Shown here piece by piece: positions 41,253-49,425 of a stretch of 52,771 nucleotides of DNA. This DNA comes from Micromonospora thermarum (lineage in GTDB: Bacteria > Actinomycetota > Actinomycetes > Mycobacteriales > Micromonosporaceae). The DNA lies in NCBI RefSeq assembly GCF_012034245.1, contig NZ_JAATEO010000036.1:1-52771 (forward strand). The letters are read 5' to 3'. The position numbers were made by a program, and so were the translations under genes. The notes beneath the pieces were generated by a model. It had not been told where the DNA came from, ran no database searches, and saw only the letters and a list, made by a program, of their open reading frames with translations. Position 1 is the first letter of the stretch; each line of letters begins with the position of its first letter.

Positions 41253-42086
41253 CTATCCCTTGACTGCGCCGGAGGTCAGGCCGGAGACGATGCGGCGCTG
41301 GAAGAAGAGCACGAACAGGATGATCGGAATGGTGATCACCACGGCGGCGGCGCAGATCGCCCCGGTGGGGTCCTCGAACTGCGACTCGCCGGTGAAGAAC
41401 GACAGCGCGACCGGCACCGTACGGGCCCGTTCGGTGGAGGTCAGCGTGATGGCGAACAGGAAGTCGTTCCAGCAGAAGATGAAGACCAGGATCGCCGTGG
41501 TGAACAGCCCCGGCGCGGCCAGCGGCGCGATGACCCGGCGGAACGCCTGGCCCTGCGTGGCGCCGTCCATCTTCGCCGCCTTCTCCAGGTCCCACGGGAT
41601 CTGCTTGAAGAACGCCGACAGCGTGTAGATCGCCAGCGGCAGGGCGAACGTGATGTACGGCAGGATCAGGCCGGGCCAGGTGTCGAAGAGGCCGAGCTGC
41701 CGCTCGATCTCGAACAGCGGCGACACCAGCGACACCTGCGGGAACATCGCGATCAGCAGCGACACGCCGACGAGCAGCCTCTTGCCGGGGAAGTCCAGCC
41801 GCGAGATCGCGTACGCGGCCATCGCACCGAGCACGACCGCGACCAGGGTCGCGATCAGCGCGATGCCGATGGAGTTGACCAGGGCACGGACGAACTGGTC
41901 GGTCTGGAAGATCGTCCGGTAGTTGTCCAGCGTCCACTCGCGCGGGATGAACTTCCCGTCGGTGAGCGTGGCCGGGGTCTTGAACGACAGCGACGCGATC
42001 CAGAGCACCGGGATCAGCGCGAAGACGACCACGATGACGTCGAGCAGTCCCCAGCGCAGCTTGGCCTTGGTGGTGGTGTCCGCCAT
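41253..42086 (-). CDS. sugB: Sugar ABC transporter permease, SugB type
   Basis: The 277-residue product has six predicted membrane helices and the EAA loop DLEKAAKMDGATQGQAFRRVIAPL that docks on the ATPase. Length matches SugB (274). It starts one base after the SugA gene stops and is followed by sugC after nine or so bases, so it is co-translated within the operon. It would form the membrane channel with SugA. Confidence 0.88.
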   Translation of the reverse strand: MADTTTKAKLRWGLLDVIVVVFALIPVLWIASLSFKTPATLTDGKFIPREWTLDNYRTIFQTDQFVRALVNSIGIALIATLVAVVLGAMAAYAISRLDFPGKRLLVGVSLLIAMFPQVSLVSPLFEIERQLGLFDTWPGLILPYITFALPLAIYTLSAFFKQIPWDLEKAAKMDGATQGQAFRRVIAPLAAPGLFTTAILVFIFCWNDFLFAITLTSTERARTVPVALSFFTGESQFEDPTGAICAAAVVITIPIILFVLFFQRRIVSGLTSGAVKG

Positions 42087-42087
42087 G

Positions 42088-43083
42088 TCAGCGCCTCTCC
42101 CCGTCGTCGCTGCCGGGGGCAGCGGTACCGAACAGCTTCACGAAGACGAAGGCGATGATCGCCACGGTGATGAAGATCAGCACCGACATCGTGGACCCGA
42201 TGCCGAGGTTCAGGCCCCGGATCAGGTTGTTGTAGGCGATCATCGACACCGACGACGTCTCGTTCGCCCCCGACGTGAGGATGTAGATGTTGTCGAAGAC
42301 CCGGAACGCGTCCAGCGTGCGGAACAGCAGGGCGACCAGGATCGCCGGCTTCATGACCGGCAGCATCACCTTGGTGAAGCGCTGCCAGGCCGTCGCCCCG
42401 TCGGTGGAGGCCGCCTTCAGCAGGTCGTCCGGCACCAGGGCCAGGCCGGCCATCAGCAGCAGCGCCATGAACGGCGTGGTCTTCCAGATCTCGGCGAGCA
42501 TGATGATCGCCAGCGAGCTGGCCCGCTCGGTGAGCGGTGCGCTGCCGTCGAAGAGGTTCGCCAGGTAGCCGGTGCCGGGCGTCCACGCGTACCGCCAGGA
42601 GAAGGCGGCGACGACCGTGACGATCCCGTACGGGATCAGCGCCGCGGTCCGGACGATCCCCCGGCCGACCAGCGTCCGGTGCATGACCAGCGCCAGCCCC
42701 ATGCCGAGGACCAGCTCGACGGCGACCGTGACGACGGTGATCAGCATGGTCACGCCGAACGCCGTCCACCAGAACTCGTTGGTCAGCACGGTCACGTAGT
42801 TCTCCAGCCCGATGAACTCGCGCTGGTCCGGAAAGCGCAGGTCGAAGCGCTGCATCGACAGCCAGACCGAGTAGAGGATCGGGTACGCCGTCACCAGCAG
42901 CATGACCAGCGCGGCCGGCGCGCAGAGCAGCCAGCCGAGCCGCCGCTCGGCGCGCTTGTTCTCGCTCAGCGGGGCCCTGCGGCGGCTGGCCCGCTGCGCG
43001 GGCACGGCCGCGTGCCGCCCGGTACGGGCGGCGGTCTCCTCGGTGGTCACGTCCGCGCCCGCCGGTGTGGCATTGATGCTCAC
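42088..43083 (-). CDS. sugA: Sugar ABC transporter permease, SugA type
   Basis: The 331-residue permease has a cytoplasmic N-terminal tail of about 50 residues, six membrane helices and the EAA loop DDLLKAASTDGATAWQRFTKVMLP. Its ATG overlaps the lpqY stop by four bases. Similarity in order and size to M. tuberculosis SugA (307) supports a trehalose-type importer; the longer basic N-terminus is the main difference. Confidence 0.88.
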   Translation of the reverse strand: MSINATPAGADVTTEETAARTGRHAAVPAQRASRRRAPLSENKRAERRLGWLLCAPAALVMLLVTAYPILYSVWLSMQRFDLRFPDQREFIGLENYVTVLTNEFWWTAFGVTMLITVVTVAVELVLGMGLALVMHRTLVGRGIVRTAALIPYGIVTVVAAFSWRYAWTPGTGYLANLFDGSAPLTERASSLAIIMLAEIWKTTPFMALLLMAGLALVPDDLLKAASTDGATAWQRFTKVMLPVMKPAILVALLFRTLDAFRVFDNIYILTSGANETSSVSMIAYNNLIRGLNLGIGSTMSVLIFITVAIIAFVFVKLFGTAAPGSDDGERR

Positions 43084-44366
43084 GGCAGCACCCCCTTCGA
43101 CTCCAGCGCGTCCGCGATGGCGTCGCGCAGCTCGTTCGCGGTCTGCTCCGGCCGGATCGCCGACGGCGGCGAGAGGATCGCCGAGGTCACCGTGGAGATG
43201 CTCTGGTACGCCGGCGTCAGCGGACGCACCGCCGGGTCCTTCAGCTCCTCGAGGATCGTGTCCTTCATCGGGTACGCCTCGGTCATCTCCGGGTCGTCGT
43301 AGACGCCCTCGATGGTCGGCGGCACACCGTCGTTGATCGCGGAGAACTTCTGGTTCTTCTCGTTACGGATGCACTTCGCGGCCTCGAAGGACTCCTCCGG
43401 GTGCTCCGAGTACGCGCTGACGGCCATGTTCACCCCGCCGATCGTGACCTTGCTCGGGGTGCCCTCGTCGACGCCCGGGATCCGCGCCCAGCCCACCTGC
43501 TTCGCGAGGTCCGGGTTCGCCTCCTGCATCGCCGGGTAGACGAACGGCCAGTTCACCTGGAAGGCGCCGTTGCCGGACTGGAACTCCAGCCGGACCGGGT
43601 CCTCCGTGGCGTTGCTGAACGACGGCGACGCCACGCCCGACGTGGCGAAGCGCCGGAGCTGGTCGAGGGCTCGCACCGTCCCCTCGTCCATCACCGCCTC
43701 GGTGCCGTCCTCGTTGAGGATCCGCCCGCCGGCGCTCTCGGCCAGGGTGTTGTAGAGGACGACCAGGCCCTCGTACTGCGCGCCCATGGTCAGCACCTGG
43801 TACGGCTTGCCCTGCTCCTTCAGCTGCTGGGCCAGCGAGATCATCTGGTCCCACGTCGTCGGCGGTTCCGGCACCAGGTCCTTGCGGTACCAGAGCAGCT
43901 GCACGTTGGTGTTCTTCGGCGCCGCGTAGAGCCGGTCCTCGTACCGGGCGGTCTCCAGCGGGCCCTCCAGGGTGCCCCGCTCGGCCTCGGCCCTGTTCTC
44001 GCCGGTCCACTCGAGGATCCAGTCCGCGCTGGCGAACTCCTGGGTCCAGGTGACGTCGAGGCCGAGGACGTCCATGCCGGTGTCCTCGGCGGCGAGCCGG
44101 CGCACCATCTGCACCCGCTGCTCGTCGGCCTGCCGGGGCAGCACCCGGTAGACGATCTTGTACCGCCCCTGCGCCTGCGCGTTGCAGTCGTCGACGACCT
44201 TCTGCAGGTTCTGCTCCGGCGGGTAGTACAGGTTGATCGTGGGCGTACCACCGTCTCCACCGGTCCCGCAGGCGGCCATGGGCGCCGCCATCGCCAGCGC
44301 CGCGGCGGCGGCGACCGCGCGGGCGCGGGGTCCACGCCGCCGTCGGGCCTGGTCAGAGTCGCTCAT
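43080..44366 (-). CDS. lpqY: Sugar-binding lipoprotein, LpqY-like
   Basis: The ATG at 44366 is preceded by GGAGGGGAGG; 428 residues. A basic N-terminus (RRRRGPRARA), hydrophobic core and a lipobox-like MAAC (Cys33) indicate a lipoprotein. The mature part is a type I solute-binding protein: TINLYYPPEQN, DVLGLDVTWTQEFA, YAAPKNTNVQLLWYRKDL, FQVNWPFVYP. Blocks and gene order match LpqY of the mycobacterial trehalose importer, which recycles trehalose. Specificity remains inferred; another alpha- or beta-disaccharide is possible. No CebR box is found before it. Confidence 0.82.
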   Translation of the reverse strand: MSDSDQARRRRGPRARAVAAAAALAMAAPMAACGTGGDGGTPTINLYYPPEQNLQKVVDDCNAQAQGRYKIVYRVLPRQADEQRVQMVRRLAAEDTGMDVLGLDVTWTQEFASADWILEWTGENRAEAERGTLEGPLETARYEDRLYAAPKNTNVQLLWYRKDLVPEPPTTWDQMISLAQQLKEQGKPYQVLTMGAQYEGLVVLYNTLAESAGGRILNEDGTEAVMDEGTVRALDQLRRFATSGVASPSFSNATEDPVRLEFQSGNGAFQVNWPFVYPAMQEANPDLAKQVGWARIPGVDEGTPSKVTIGGVNMAVSAYSEHPEESFEAAKCIRNEKNQKFSAINDGVPPTIEGVYDDPEMTEAYPMKDTILEELKDPAVRPLTPAYQSISTVTSAILSPPSAIRPEQTANELRDAIADALESKGVLP

Positions 44367-44600
44367 CACCCCTCCCCTCCTTCTCGGCCAAAGCCGGGGG
44401 AAGGCTCCGTGCCCCGGCGCACGGCGAGACGGACGGGGCGCCGACCAGACAGTGCGTCGCGCCCCGGGCGTTTCGTGGCCCCAACACTGCCCGACCTGCG
44501 AAGTTCCGAAACCTGACGGCAACCGGAGCGCCACGGTCCGTCCCGATGTGGCGCACATCACCAGCCTGCGGGTCGCGGCGGACGCCCTTACGCTCGCCCG

Positions 44601-45179
44601 ATGGACGTCACCTTCTTCTTCGACCCCGCCTGCCCCTGGACCTGGCGTACGTCCCGCTGGCTGGTGACCGTCGCCGACGCCCGCAACCTGCGCATCGAGT
44701 GGCGGGCGTTCAGCCTGGCCATCCTCAACGACGGCAGGATCCCGCCGCAGTACGCCGACGCGATGACCGCCGCGAGCCGGGCGCTGCGCCTGGTGGAGGC
44801 GCTACGCGCCGAGGGGCGGCACGACGACGTGGGCCGCTTCTACGCCGAGTGGGGCGCGCGCACGCACGACGCCGGCAACCCGCCGGGCCCGAAGGTCGTG
44901 GACGCGGCCGTCGAGGCGGCCGGGCTCGGCGCGGCGGCGCCGGCCCTCGACGACGAGCGGTGGGACGAGCCGGTACGCGAGTCGCACGCGCTCGCGTACG
45001 CGTCGGCGGGCCCGGACATCGGCTCGCCGGTGCTGATGGTGCCCGGCGCCGACCGCGGCCTGCACGGGCCGATCCTCACCGAGGTGCCCGGCACCGACGA
45101 CGCCCTGACCATCTGGGACTGCACCGTCCCGCTGATGCGCCTGCCGACCTTCCACGAACTGAAGCGCGGCCGCCACTGA
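44601..45179 (+). CDS. DsbA/FrnE-like thioredoxin-fold protein (CPWT motif)
   Basis: The 192-residue product starts TFFFDPACPWTWRTSRW, a thioredoxin fold in which the active-site motif is C11-P-W-T14. Related mycothiol-dependent nitroreductases of the Rv2466c type have CPWC, so the second Cys is replaced by Thr here. It could still form a mixed disulfide with mycothiol through Cys11. A helical insert follows (residues about 45-110), then SPVLMVP with the conserved cis-Pro. It diverges from the lpqY operon. Confidence 0.85.
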   Translation: MDVTFFFDPACPWTWRTSRWLVTVADARNLRIEWRAFSLAILNDGRIPPQYADAMTAASRALRLVEALRAEGRHDDVGRFYAEWGARTHDAGNPPGPKVVDAAVEAAGLGAAAPALDDERWDEPVRESHALAYASAGPDIGSPVLMVPGADRGLHGPILTEVPGTDDALTIWDCTVPLMRLPTFHELKRGRH

Positions 45180-45293
45180 CCAGAGATCCTCACAACGTCA
45201 AGGGAAGTTGCCCGGCGGCGGGCCGGACGGCGAGCGACGCGGGCGGCGGGGCCGGGGCGTGCGGGGTGGGGCGAGGTGGGAGTTCATGCGCGC

Positions 45294-45650
45294 ATGATCG
45301 CGCGGTTCAAGGATCTGTGCCTGGATGCGGCCGACCCCGGGAGGCTGGGCGGGTTCTGGGGGCGGGTGCTCGACGCGGAGATCGACTGGTGGGTGCTCGC
45401 GGACCCGGAGGGCAACCTGTTCTGCGCGTTCGCGGCGCGGGAGGACAGCCGGCCCGGCCCGTTCGAGCTGGTGGTCGACACGGCCGACCCGGCAGCCCAG
45501 GCCAGGTGGTGGGCCGGCGTCGTCGGTGGCACCGTCGAGACCGAGAAGGGGTACGCGTCCATCGTCGGTGCGGCCGGTTTCCCGTGGGAGTACTGGGTGT
45601 TCGACCCGGTGCCGGAGGGGAAACCTGACGAACCAACAACCGATTCACCC
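45294..45650 (+). pseudogene. Glyoxalase-like VOC protein, internally deleted and truncated
   Basis: The ATG at 45294 starts MIARFKDLCLDAADPGRLGGFWGRVL, the standard opening of two-domain VOC proteins. After about 28 residues it jumps to what is usually the end of domain 1 (WVLADPEGNLFCAF). Domain 2 starts normally and stops after WEYWVFDPVPEGK, where homologues continue for many residues. The open frame goes on to 45971, but that part overlaps a gene on the other strand and lacks family resemblance. Probably non-functional. Confidence 0.6.
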
Positions 45651-45769
45651 ATCCCTGCGGCGGCCCAACCGGTTGCACGCCGATATTCGCATGGCGACGG
45701 GAGAATCGCGCCGAGTTCGTCGCGCCATTTGGTCGCCCGAACTGCACCCGCACTTGAGCAGGCAGAAGG

Positions 45770-45806
45770 GCGGCCCCGGTCCCTCGCGGGAGGTATCCGG
45801 GGCCGC
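45770..45806. terminator. Terminator hairpin of the JmjC operon
   Basis: GCGGCCCCGG (45770-45779) pairs perfectly with CCGGGGCCGC (45797-45806), eight bases past the oxygenase stop on the minus strand. Confidence 0.75.
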
Positions 45807-45813
45807 GCGGTGG

Positions 45814-46719
45814 TCACAGCGTGGCGTGACTCGTTTCCTGCTGAGCGGTGCGCCGCAGCGCCCCCGACATCTCATCGACGTCCAGCCCGGCGAGGTAGTC
45901 GAGTATCAGCGACCGCACGCCCTCGATGGTTTCTGGCATCTTCGCGGGATCAAGCCCTGATGGCGGGATGACGGCACGGAAGCGGGAATCGTTGATCGCA
46001 CTCCCGATCAGCCGCTCGGCGATCCACAGCGGCACGCGCTCCTTCAACACGAAGGTCAGGTGCACGCTGGCCCCGGCGGACTTGCGCGAGTGCGGATTGT
46101 GCACCCAGCCCCTCGGCAGTACGAGGACATCCCCGGCGGTCAGCTCGACCGTCTGGTCCGGGCCGGACTCCTGCCACTGCTTGACCCACTCGTCCTGCCA
46201 GAGGCTCGTCGACATCGCATGGTCACGGTACGGCGACGCGACCACGGGCTCGAACAGCTCCCAGGTCTTCGACCCCTCCAGTTGCACGACGATCCCAAGG
46301 TACTGGTCCCAGTGATAATCAAGCCCCTGGGTGCCGCCCGGCGTGATGAACGCCGTGACGTATCCCGTGCAGCCGGTCTCCGACTGGATGCCCGCGCAGA
46401 TGGCGCTCAACGGGGGGTGCCAGCGGTTCAGCTCCCGTAGCTGGATCGTGCAGCCCTGGTCGAGTAGGAGCTGCACGGAGGCCGGCACCACTCGGTCATC
46501 GGCGGTGAATCTGGCCGGGTGTAACCCTTCACCCTTGTGGAAGACGTTGACGTAATCGCTCGGCGCGCAGCCGGCGGCGAGGAACCCCCGAATCGTCTGG
46601 GCGGTGATCGTCCGGCCAATCGGGCTGTTGTCCGGCAGGGTCAGTGTGTAGGGGCGTTCGGGCCACTCCTTGAGGACGGCGGCGGCGCCGTCGCATCCGA
46701 GGAGCATTTCGAGGGACAT
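45814..46719 (-). CDS. JmjC/cupin-type Fe(II) 2-oxoglutarate oxygenase
   Basis: The ATG has GGGAGA upstream; 301 residues. The cupin core contains a metal triad H136-x-D138 (LDYHWDQYLG) and H207 (LPRGWVHNPHS), with K151 and T122 placed to hold 2-oxoglutarate. This is the layout of bacterial ribosomal-protein-type hydroxylases and other JmjC-like enzymes that act on peptides or proteins. It is last in an operon with a DUF397-like small protein and a Cys-rich-tailed protein, so one of these is the suggested substrate. That link is inferred. Confidence 0.82.
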   Translation of the reverse strand: MSLEMLLGCDGAAAVLKEWPERPYTLTLPDNSPIGRTITAQTIRGFLAAGCAPSDYVNVFHKGEGLHPARFTADDRVVPASVQLLLDQGCTIQLRELNRWHPPLSAICAGIQSETGCTGYVTAFITPGGTQGLDYHWDQYLGIVVQLEGSKTWELFEPVVASPYRDHAMSTSLWQDEWVKQWQESGPDQTVELTAGDVLVLPRGWVHNPHSRKSAGASVHLTFVLKERVPLWIAERLIGSAINDSRFRAVIPPSGLDPAKMPETIEGVRSLILDYLAGLDVDEMSGALRRTAQQETSHATL

Positions 46720-46740
46720 GGGATCTCCCAGTGTCGAAGG

Positions 46741-47190
46741 TCAGTTCGGCGGGAGGGGGCATGGCGTCCGAGTGTGATGGCGGTGCGGGCAGCAGATCAC
46801 CGCGAACACGGCGACCCTGTTGGCGCTCAGGCTCACGGTGTAGTGCCAGATGGAGTCGGCTCCGCCTTCAAGCTCGGTGCGTGTGTGCTCCAGGCGTGCC
46901 GCCTTGTCCAGGTAGTCGAGCGTTGGGTCGGGCGGCTGCTGGGCGTACGTGGCGGCCAACCAGTCCAGCGCGCCCTGCACGTCGGTCCAGGTCAGCTGCC
47001 GCTTCGTCTGGTCGCGGCGCAGCAGGTAGTGGCCGGTTTCCAGCGGCGGCGACGTCGCGCGGATGAACGCAGCCGTCTCCGGGTCGCCGGGATTCCGGCC
47101 GGGCCGCCGTTCGTGGTCGTGCTCCCGCCCGAAGAATTGGTGCGGGCCCGTCCACGGACCGTAGCCGTGCCAGTGATGCCCAGTCGTCAT
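46741..47190 (-). CDS. Hypothetical protein with Cys/His-rich C-terminus
   Basis: I do not recognise this 149-residue protein. ATG 47190 follows GGGGGAG. It starts with a Gly/His/Trp-rich segment (GHHWHGYGPWTG), has a helical middle (DVQGALDWLAATYA, ARLEHTRTELEGG), and ends SVICC-like: VFAVICCPHRHHTRTPCPLPP, three Cys and several His that could bind metal. It lies 21 bases before the oxygenase gene and 56 after the DUF397-like gene, so all three are likely one transcript. Confidence 0.65.
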   Translation of the reverse strand: MTTGHHWHGYGPWTGPHQFFGREHDHERRPGRNPGDPETAAFIRATSPPLETGHYLLRRDQTKRQLTWTDVQGALDWLAATYAQQPPDPTLDYLDKAARLEHTRTELEGGADSIWHYTVSLSANRVAVFAVICCPHRHHTRTPCPLPPN

Positions 47191-47246
47191 TGCTCCCCCT
47201 GAATGGAGGGCTGGCCGCGCGGCAGCGCGCGGCCAGCCCGGGCCGA

Positions 47247-47486
47247 TCAGATTTCGCCGGCCTGGTACGCGGCGAAGAAGTTGTCCAGCTCCTTGCGGGT
47301 GAACCGCAGCGACGGTGAGTCGGCGCCCAGCTTCGAGTCGCCGATGATGACGGCGTCGGGGTTGCCCGGCAGGATGGCGGCGGCGACGCAGCTCTCCATC
47401 GTGTTCGTGATGCCGCCTCCGCAGAGCTTCCGCAGGTTCACGCCGGAGGCGTCGACCGCGTACAGGTCATCCTGGCCTTGATCCAT
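47247..47486 (-). CDS. DUF397-like small protein, possible oxygenase substrate
   Basis: ATG 47486 with AGAGGAGA upstream; 79 residues. The sequence SGVNLRKLCGGGITN, MESCVAAAILPGNPDAVIIGDSK, and LRFTRKELDNFFAAYQAGE aligns with DUF397 (CVEVA, VRDSK, then Leu-x-Phe and a final helix), although the opening W-x-KSS is lost and Cys and Gly residues gained. It is the first gene of the operon with the Cys-rich protein and the JmjC oxygenase, and no XRE gene is fused to it. It may be a diverged DUF397 regulator or a modified peptide precursor. Confidence 0.65.
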   Translation of the reverse strand: MDQGQDDLYAVDASGVNLRKLCGGGITNTMESCVAAAILPGNPDAVIIGDSKLGADSPSLRFTRKELDNFFAAYQAGEI

Positions 47487-47516
47487 GAGACGATCTCCTC
47501 TCAGGGGTACTGCTGT

Positions 47517-47535
47517 GCGGGGATTCGGTCCCCGC
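47517..47535. terminator. Hairpin between cassette copy 2 and the DUF397-like gene
   Basis: GCGGGGA pairs with TCCCCGC around loop TTCGG on the plus strand (CCGAA on the transcribed minus strand), 31 bases before the DUF397-like start codon. It may end the upstream transcript or act in the leader. Confidence 0.45.
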
Positions 47536-47631
47536 GCCGGTGGTGCACCTTCACCCCGGCCTGGTCGTCTGCTTTCCACGGGAGGCGATCAGGCCGGGCG
47601 CCTCGGGGTGCGAGCCTGCCGGTTGGGTGTT

Positions 47632-47907
47632 TCAGGTGGGCCTCGACTCACCGGCTGACCCGCTGCGTTCAGTGAATTTCAGGAAGCGGTCGGTCAGGTC
47701 GACCGGGTTGCTCGGGTTGAGCTGGCTGAGCTGGTCACGCGCCTCGGCCATCTGCTGGGAGAGGTAGACCATCAGGCCAGGTCGGTTACCCCGGTACTCC
47801 ACGAGCAGGGACAGCCGGGCGGGTTGGCAGGGCCATTCCGCGCCGCACCCCCGGCACCGCCAGAGCGGACGCATCGGTTCATGGGGAATCACCCGGCGGA
47901 CCGTCAC
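47632..47907 (-). CDS. WxCRxCG..WPC small protein (cassette copy 2, second gene)
   Basis: The GTG at 47907 overlaps the previous stop as GTGA and gives 91 residues. The core RPLWRCRGCGAEWPCQPARLSLLVEYRG, then PGLMVYLSQQMAEARDQLSQLNPSNPVDLTDRF, matches the protein at 34938-35270 throughout. A longer frame from ATG 48015 exists and has a better ribosome binding site, but it would read through the first cassette gene in another frame; the conserved gene arrangement favours the GTG. Function is unknown. Confidence 0.7.
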   Translation of the reverse strand: MTVRRVIPHEPMRPLWRCRGCGAEWPCQPARLSLLVEYRGNRPGLMVYLSQQMAEARDQLSQLNPSNPVDLTDRFLKFTERSGSAGESRPT

Positions 47908-48008
47908 GGTCGGCGCCCTCCGTTCGCCCGGAACTCCTGGGCCGGCGTCAGCCTGCCGGCCCGGCCGTGGTCGAGGCGTGCCCGCGAACAGAGTCGCGGG
48001 CCTGTCAT
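47904..48008 (-). CDS. Small protein ending LTPAQxxRANGGR (cassette copy 2, first gene)
   Basis: This 34-residue frame reads TGPRLCSRARLDHGRAGR, then LTPAQEFRANGGRRP. The second half matches the tail of the 58-residue protein at 35267-35443, and both have their stop in the same four-base overlap with the next GTG. The ATG lies 13 bases after an AAAGGAG; an upstream ATG seven bases earlier is in the other frame. It was found by comparing the two loci. Confidence 0.6.
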   Translation of the reverse strand: MTGPRLCSRARLDHGRAGRLTPAQEFRANGGRRP

Positions 48009-48188
48009 GGCGCATGGCTTGCTCCTTTGGCCCGAGGCGGGTCAGATGGCAACGGTGCGGCCAAGGGGCTCCCACACCCGACTTCGATAGCGACGACACA
48101 GCGGCACCGCACCACACCCACGGTTGTCTAAGCCGGCCCTGACCGGACACCCGGCGCGTTCAGGAACTGCTCTGGCACCGATCTCCCC

Positions 48189-48612
48189 GTGCCACACGGA
48201 AGATCGAGGAATGCAGGCAGCAGGATCATGCTCGTATGGTCAGACGGCTCCGTGCTGTTGCAGCTACGGGACGACCACCCGCCGACCAACGCGAACCGCT
48301 GGGGCATACCCGGTGGACTTGTCAACTCCGGCGAAGCACCACAAGATGCCGCCCGCCGCGAGCTGCACGAAGAGACCGGCCTATCCATCGACGGCGAGCT
48401 AGCCCCTCTTCTGGTCGGGTATCACCGGCCGACCGAAGGCTCACCGCTTACGTGTACTGCGCCGCCACAAACGCCAACCCAGATGACATCGTGTAGGCGA
48501 AAGGCGCTCCATGGATTTCATACCCGCAGGCAAGCTCCCCGAGCTTGACCTTGCCGACAACGCCGCAGCCGACAACGCCGCACCTGTCCTGCTCGACTTC
48601 GTATCCTCGGCA
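48189..48612 (+). pseudogene. NUDIX hydrolase with two frameshifts
   Basis: The N-terminal part carries an intact Nudix box (GGLVNSGEAPQDAARRELHEETGL, split here as G-x5-E-x7-REL-x2-EE). After YHRPTEG near 48438 the sequence continues in another frame (RLTAYVYCAATNANPDDIV), and after a stop at about 48494 in a third frame (GERRSMDFIPAGKLPEL and LDFVSS). Together the three pieces make a normal NUDIX protein of about 140 residues. Either the gene is broken or the assembly has two indels. Confidence 0.75.
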
Positions 48613-48846
48613 CTTCCGCCGTCTGGCTACTGCCGCCATGTTGTAGCAACGCCGCCGAGGCGCAGCTCCGCCGGCAGCCCGCCATGTGCTACGGCGATTG
48701 CATCGACGCCCGAGCTGGACGTTTTGATCATCCCTACGTTGATGACAGCGGACTGTAGCCCGCTGATCGGCGGGTTTCGTACCGGAAGGTGCCTACTGAG
48801 GGTATTTCCCTGCGCCACGGGGAATGGCGGTCAGCCGTACGCACGT

Positions 48847-49425
48847 ATGGTGCTTGGCGTGACCGACGTGACTTACTCGCGCCTCAACGCCGATGCGGCC
48901 GCCGCCTTGATGGATCAGTTGTGCGAGGTCTACGCCGACGCCTACGGCGAAGTTCCCGGTGAGGACACCAACGTCAAGGCCGACGCTTTCCGCGACCGGG
49001 CCACCGGTGCGCTGGGTGCCCGCAACTTCGAGTTGGTCACGGCTCGGGTCGGTGACGAGTTGGTCGGGTTCGTCTTCGGCTACAGCCTGCGGCAGGAGCG
49101 CGACTGGTTCGCCGGGCTCGACCCGGCTCCGGAGCCGGGGTTCACCGACGAGCGTGGTGGTGAGCGAACCGTGGTCCTGGCTGAGATCGAGGTACGCAAA
49201 GGGTGGCAGGGCAAGGGAATCGGGCGGGGCTTGCACGACACGTTCCTCGGCGGCCGTCGCGAGGAACGTGCCACGCTGACGGCCAACCCGGCCGCGACCG
49301 CCACCCACGCACTCTATGCGGGGTGGGGCTGGCAGCGTGTGGGCACCATCCCCGGACGGCCCGGCGCCTACTACCGCGAGTACGCCATGTTCGTGCGCCC
49401 GCTTCCGCTAGCCGACCGGAGTTGA
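48847..49425 (+). CDS. GNAT-family acetyltransferase
   Basis: This 192-residue GNAT protein (ATG 48847; GTG 48859 is also possible) contains the acetyl-CoA motif A as VVLAEIEVRKGWQGKGIGRGLHDTFL (GKGIGR) and motif B ALYAGWGWQRVGTIPGRPG, with a longer N-terminal part (ELVGFVFGYSL). Substrate is unknown. Its last 18 bases overlap the end of the convergent XRE gene. Open frame upstream to 48511 belongs to the NUDIX remnant. Confidence 0.85.
   Translation: MVLGVTDVTYSRLNADAAAALMDQLCEVYADAYGEVPGEDTNVKADAFRDRATGALGARNFELVTARVGDELVGFVFGYSLRQERDWFAGLDPAPEPGFTDERGGERTVVLAEIEVRKGWQGKGIGRGLHDTFLGGRREERATLTANPAATATHALYAGWGWQRVGTIPGRPGAYYREYAMFVRPLPLADRS

Noticed and set aside
44367..44600. CebR operator before the LpqY-type operon
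   Set aside because: No TGGGAGCGCTCCCA-like site is found, so cellobiose control of the importer is not supported.
45651..45971. C-terminal extension of the VOC frame
   Set aside because: It overlaps the terminator and end of the oxygenase operon and has no VOC similarity.
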